64,000 nucleotides of DNA, taken from NCBI GenBank assembly GCA_936450465.1, contig OW388302.1, positions 59,556,328-59,620,327 on the forward strand, read 5' to 3'. Position numbers and translations under genes: made by a program. Positions 63,101-64,000 of the stretch are shown piece after piece (the first letter of the stretch is position 1; each line of letters begins with the position of its first letter). The stretch is from Gibbula magus. Its lineage: Eukaryota; Mollusca; Gastropoda; Trochida; Trochidae. The notes beneath the pieces are model-generated. The model did not search any database. It saw only the letters and a list, made by a program, of their open reading frames with translations, and had not been told where the DNA came from.

Positions 63101-64000
63101 AAAATGGATTTCACCCAAAATGACGTACCTAAACTCCAAGTTTAGGTAAGTATTTTTTTTATTTTTTTTGTTGAAAAAAATCAATATAAAGGCTTTTTCT
63201 GGAAAAGATTTTTAAGAGTGTGTTTGTAATGATATTACAAGTGTTTAGAATGGTTTGAGGCCAGATTCATGGGGAAAATGGATTTCACCCAAAATGACGT
63301 ACCTAATCTCCGAGTTTAGGTATGTACTTTTTTCATATTTTTTTAGAAAATTCAAAATAAAGGATATTTCTGGAAAAGACATTTAAGAGTGTGTTTGTAA
63401 TGATATTAAAAGTGTTTAGAGTGGTTTGAGGCCAAATTCATGGAGAAAATGGATTTCACCCAAAATGACGTAAGTAAACTCAGAGTCTAGGTACGTACTT
63501 TTTTCATTTTTTTTGAAAAAAATCAAAATAAAGGCTTCTTCTGGAAAAGACATTTAAGAGTGTGATTGTAATGATATTACACGTGTTTAGAGTGGTTTGA
63601 CGCCAAATTCATGGGGAAAATGGATTTCACCCAAAATGACTTACCTAAACTCCGAGTTTAGGTACGTACTTTTTTCATTTTTTTTTAAAAAATTCAAAAT
63701 AAAGGCTTTTTCTGGAAAAGACATTTAAGAGTGTGCTTGTAATGATATTACACGTGTTTAGAGTGGTTTGACGCCAAGTTCATGGGGAAAATGGATTCCA
63801 CCCAAAATGACGTACCTAAACTCCGAGTTTAGTTACGTACTTTTTCATTTTTTTTTGAAAAAATTCAAAATAAAGGCTTTTTCTGGAAAAGACATTTAAG
63901 AGTGTGTTTGTAATGATATTACACGTGTTTAGAGTGTTTTGAGGCCAAATTCATGGGGAAAATGGATTTCACCCAAAATGACGTACCTAATCTCCGAGTT
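60120..64000. repeat. Right outer zone: A/B-like units
   Basis: Units resemble the left outer zone: B units with GACGCCAAG and GTACGTTC or GTACGTAC, and A units with GTGCTTTTTTCG near 60412 and 62463. The D signature is absent. Some units carry GTGATTGTAATG (near 62190, 62361, 63047 and 63563). The array runs off the window at 64000 in the middle of a strong dyad. Confidence 0.88.
62590..63660. repeat. Tandem duplication of a 3-unit block (~516 bp)
   Basis: TAAGTATTTT lies at 62631 and 63147, 516 bp apart, each followed by the unusual TTTGTTGAAAAAAATC tail, GATTTTTAAGAG, GGCCAGATTC and a G unit. The next unit ends GTAAGTAAACTCAGAGTC in both copies. Copy 1 has GGCACGTAC near 62974 where copy 2 has GGTACGTAC, and copy 1 has GATATTTAAG where copy 2 has GACATTTAAG. 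Confidence 0.92.

Larger units (their letters stand above)
1..64000. repeat. AT-rich ~170-bp satellite array filling the window
   Basis: The sequence repeats every 170-172 bp from the first base to the last; for example, the landmark TCTGGAAAAG begins at 1, 171, 341 and 513. About 370 units are present by division, all in one orientation. A typical unit (171-340) runs as follows: TCTGGAAAAG start, GTGTGTTTGT, short dyad, TTTAGAGTGG, CATGGGGAAAATGG, strong dyad, T-tract/GG/A-tract, AAAATAAAGGC. A count on this unit gives about 57 G+C of 170 bases. Variation is mostly linked substitutions that define unit types, plus length changes in the A and T runs. No reading frame is conserved. The length, AT content and HOR organisation fit centromeric or heterochromatic satellites in general, but no function is shown by sequence alone and I do not recognise the family. 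Confidence 0.99.

Noticed and set aside
1..64000. CRISPR-like array
   Set aside because: The repeat is about 170 bp with no unique spacers. Successive units are contiguous variants of one sequence.
1..64000. Primate alpha satellite because of the ~171-bp unit
   Set aside because: The length agrees, but the unit sequence and dyads do not look like alpha satellite; the shared length is common among nucleosome-sized satellites.
1..64000. tRNA or rRNA genes, promoters and terminators
   Set aside because: No cloverleaf, rRNA core or regulated gene is visible. Hairpin-plus-T-tract strings look like bacterial terminators but recur in every unit as part of the satellite.

Overview
The whole 64-kb window is one uninterrupted head-to-tail array of an AT-rich satellite DNA. 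The unit is about 170-171 bp (roughly 33% GC, counted on one typical monomer), and all copies read in the same orientation. By division there are about 370 units, and both window ends fall inside a unit, so the array continues on both sides. I found no protein-coding gene, RNA gene, CRISPR array or intact transposon. The only open frames of 60-75 codons are translations of satellite sequence. A nucleosome-length, AT-rich, highly homogenised satellite with higher-order repeats (HORs) points to a eukaryotic centromeric, pericentromeric or heterochromatic block. I do not recognise the repeat family and cannot name the organism.

Each unit carries up to three dyads: a short one (TGTAAT, spacer GAT, ATTACA); a strong one (13-bp arms ACGTACCTAAACT and AGTTTAGGTACGT around a 3-nt spacer, usually CCG); and a T-tract/GG/A-tract. 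Unit types can be told apart by linked variants. Type A reads CATAAAAA with CTAAAATCC and GTGCTTTTTTCG. Type B reads GACGCCAAG with CACCC. Type C has spacer GAA. Type D reads CATTTTAGAGTTTG with AAGGATATTAAAAG. Type E reads GAGTTGTTTG with CACTC. Type F reads AAACTGG with CCGTGTTTAGG. Type G reads CTAATCTCC with GGTATGTAC.

Layout: 1-13.5 kb is A/B/C with 10-, 9- and 4-unit duplications. From 13.5 to 21.2 kb, D/E units appear with six copies of a 134-bp foreign insertion. From 21.2 to 42.4 kb the array is D/B dimers (342 bp) and D/B/E/F multimers, including a nearly exact 2,220-bp tandem duplication and 121-bp truncated units. From 42.4 to 46.6 kb the same types occur with dense single-base indels, probably consensus errors; a smaller patch of the same kind is at 35.8-37.1 kb. 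From 46.6 to 54 kb is mixed, with one more insertion copy. From 54 to 60 kb is a 5-unit HOR in which A and C types return. From 60 to 64 kb is again A/B-like with a 3-unit duplication. A and C units at both flanks and D/E/F in the middle suggest layered expansion of a younger core inside an older satellite.

The 134-bp insertion is the only non-satellite sequence. It occurs eight times at the identical site, in the spacer of the strong dyad, flanked by an 8-bp direct repeat TAAACTCC. Every copy-to-copy distance inside the two clusters equals a whole number of units plus 142 bp. This indicates one insertion followed by co-amplification.
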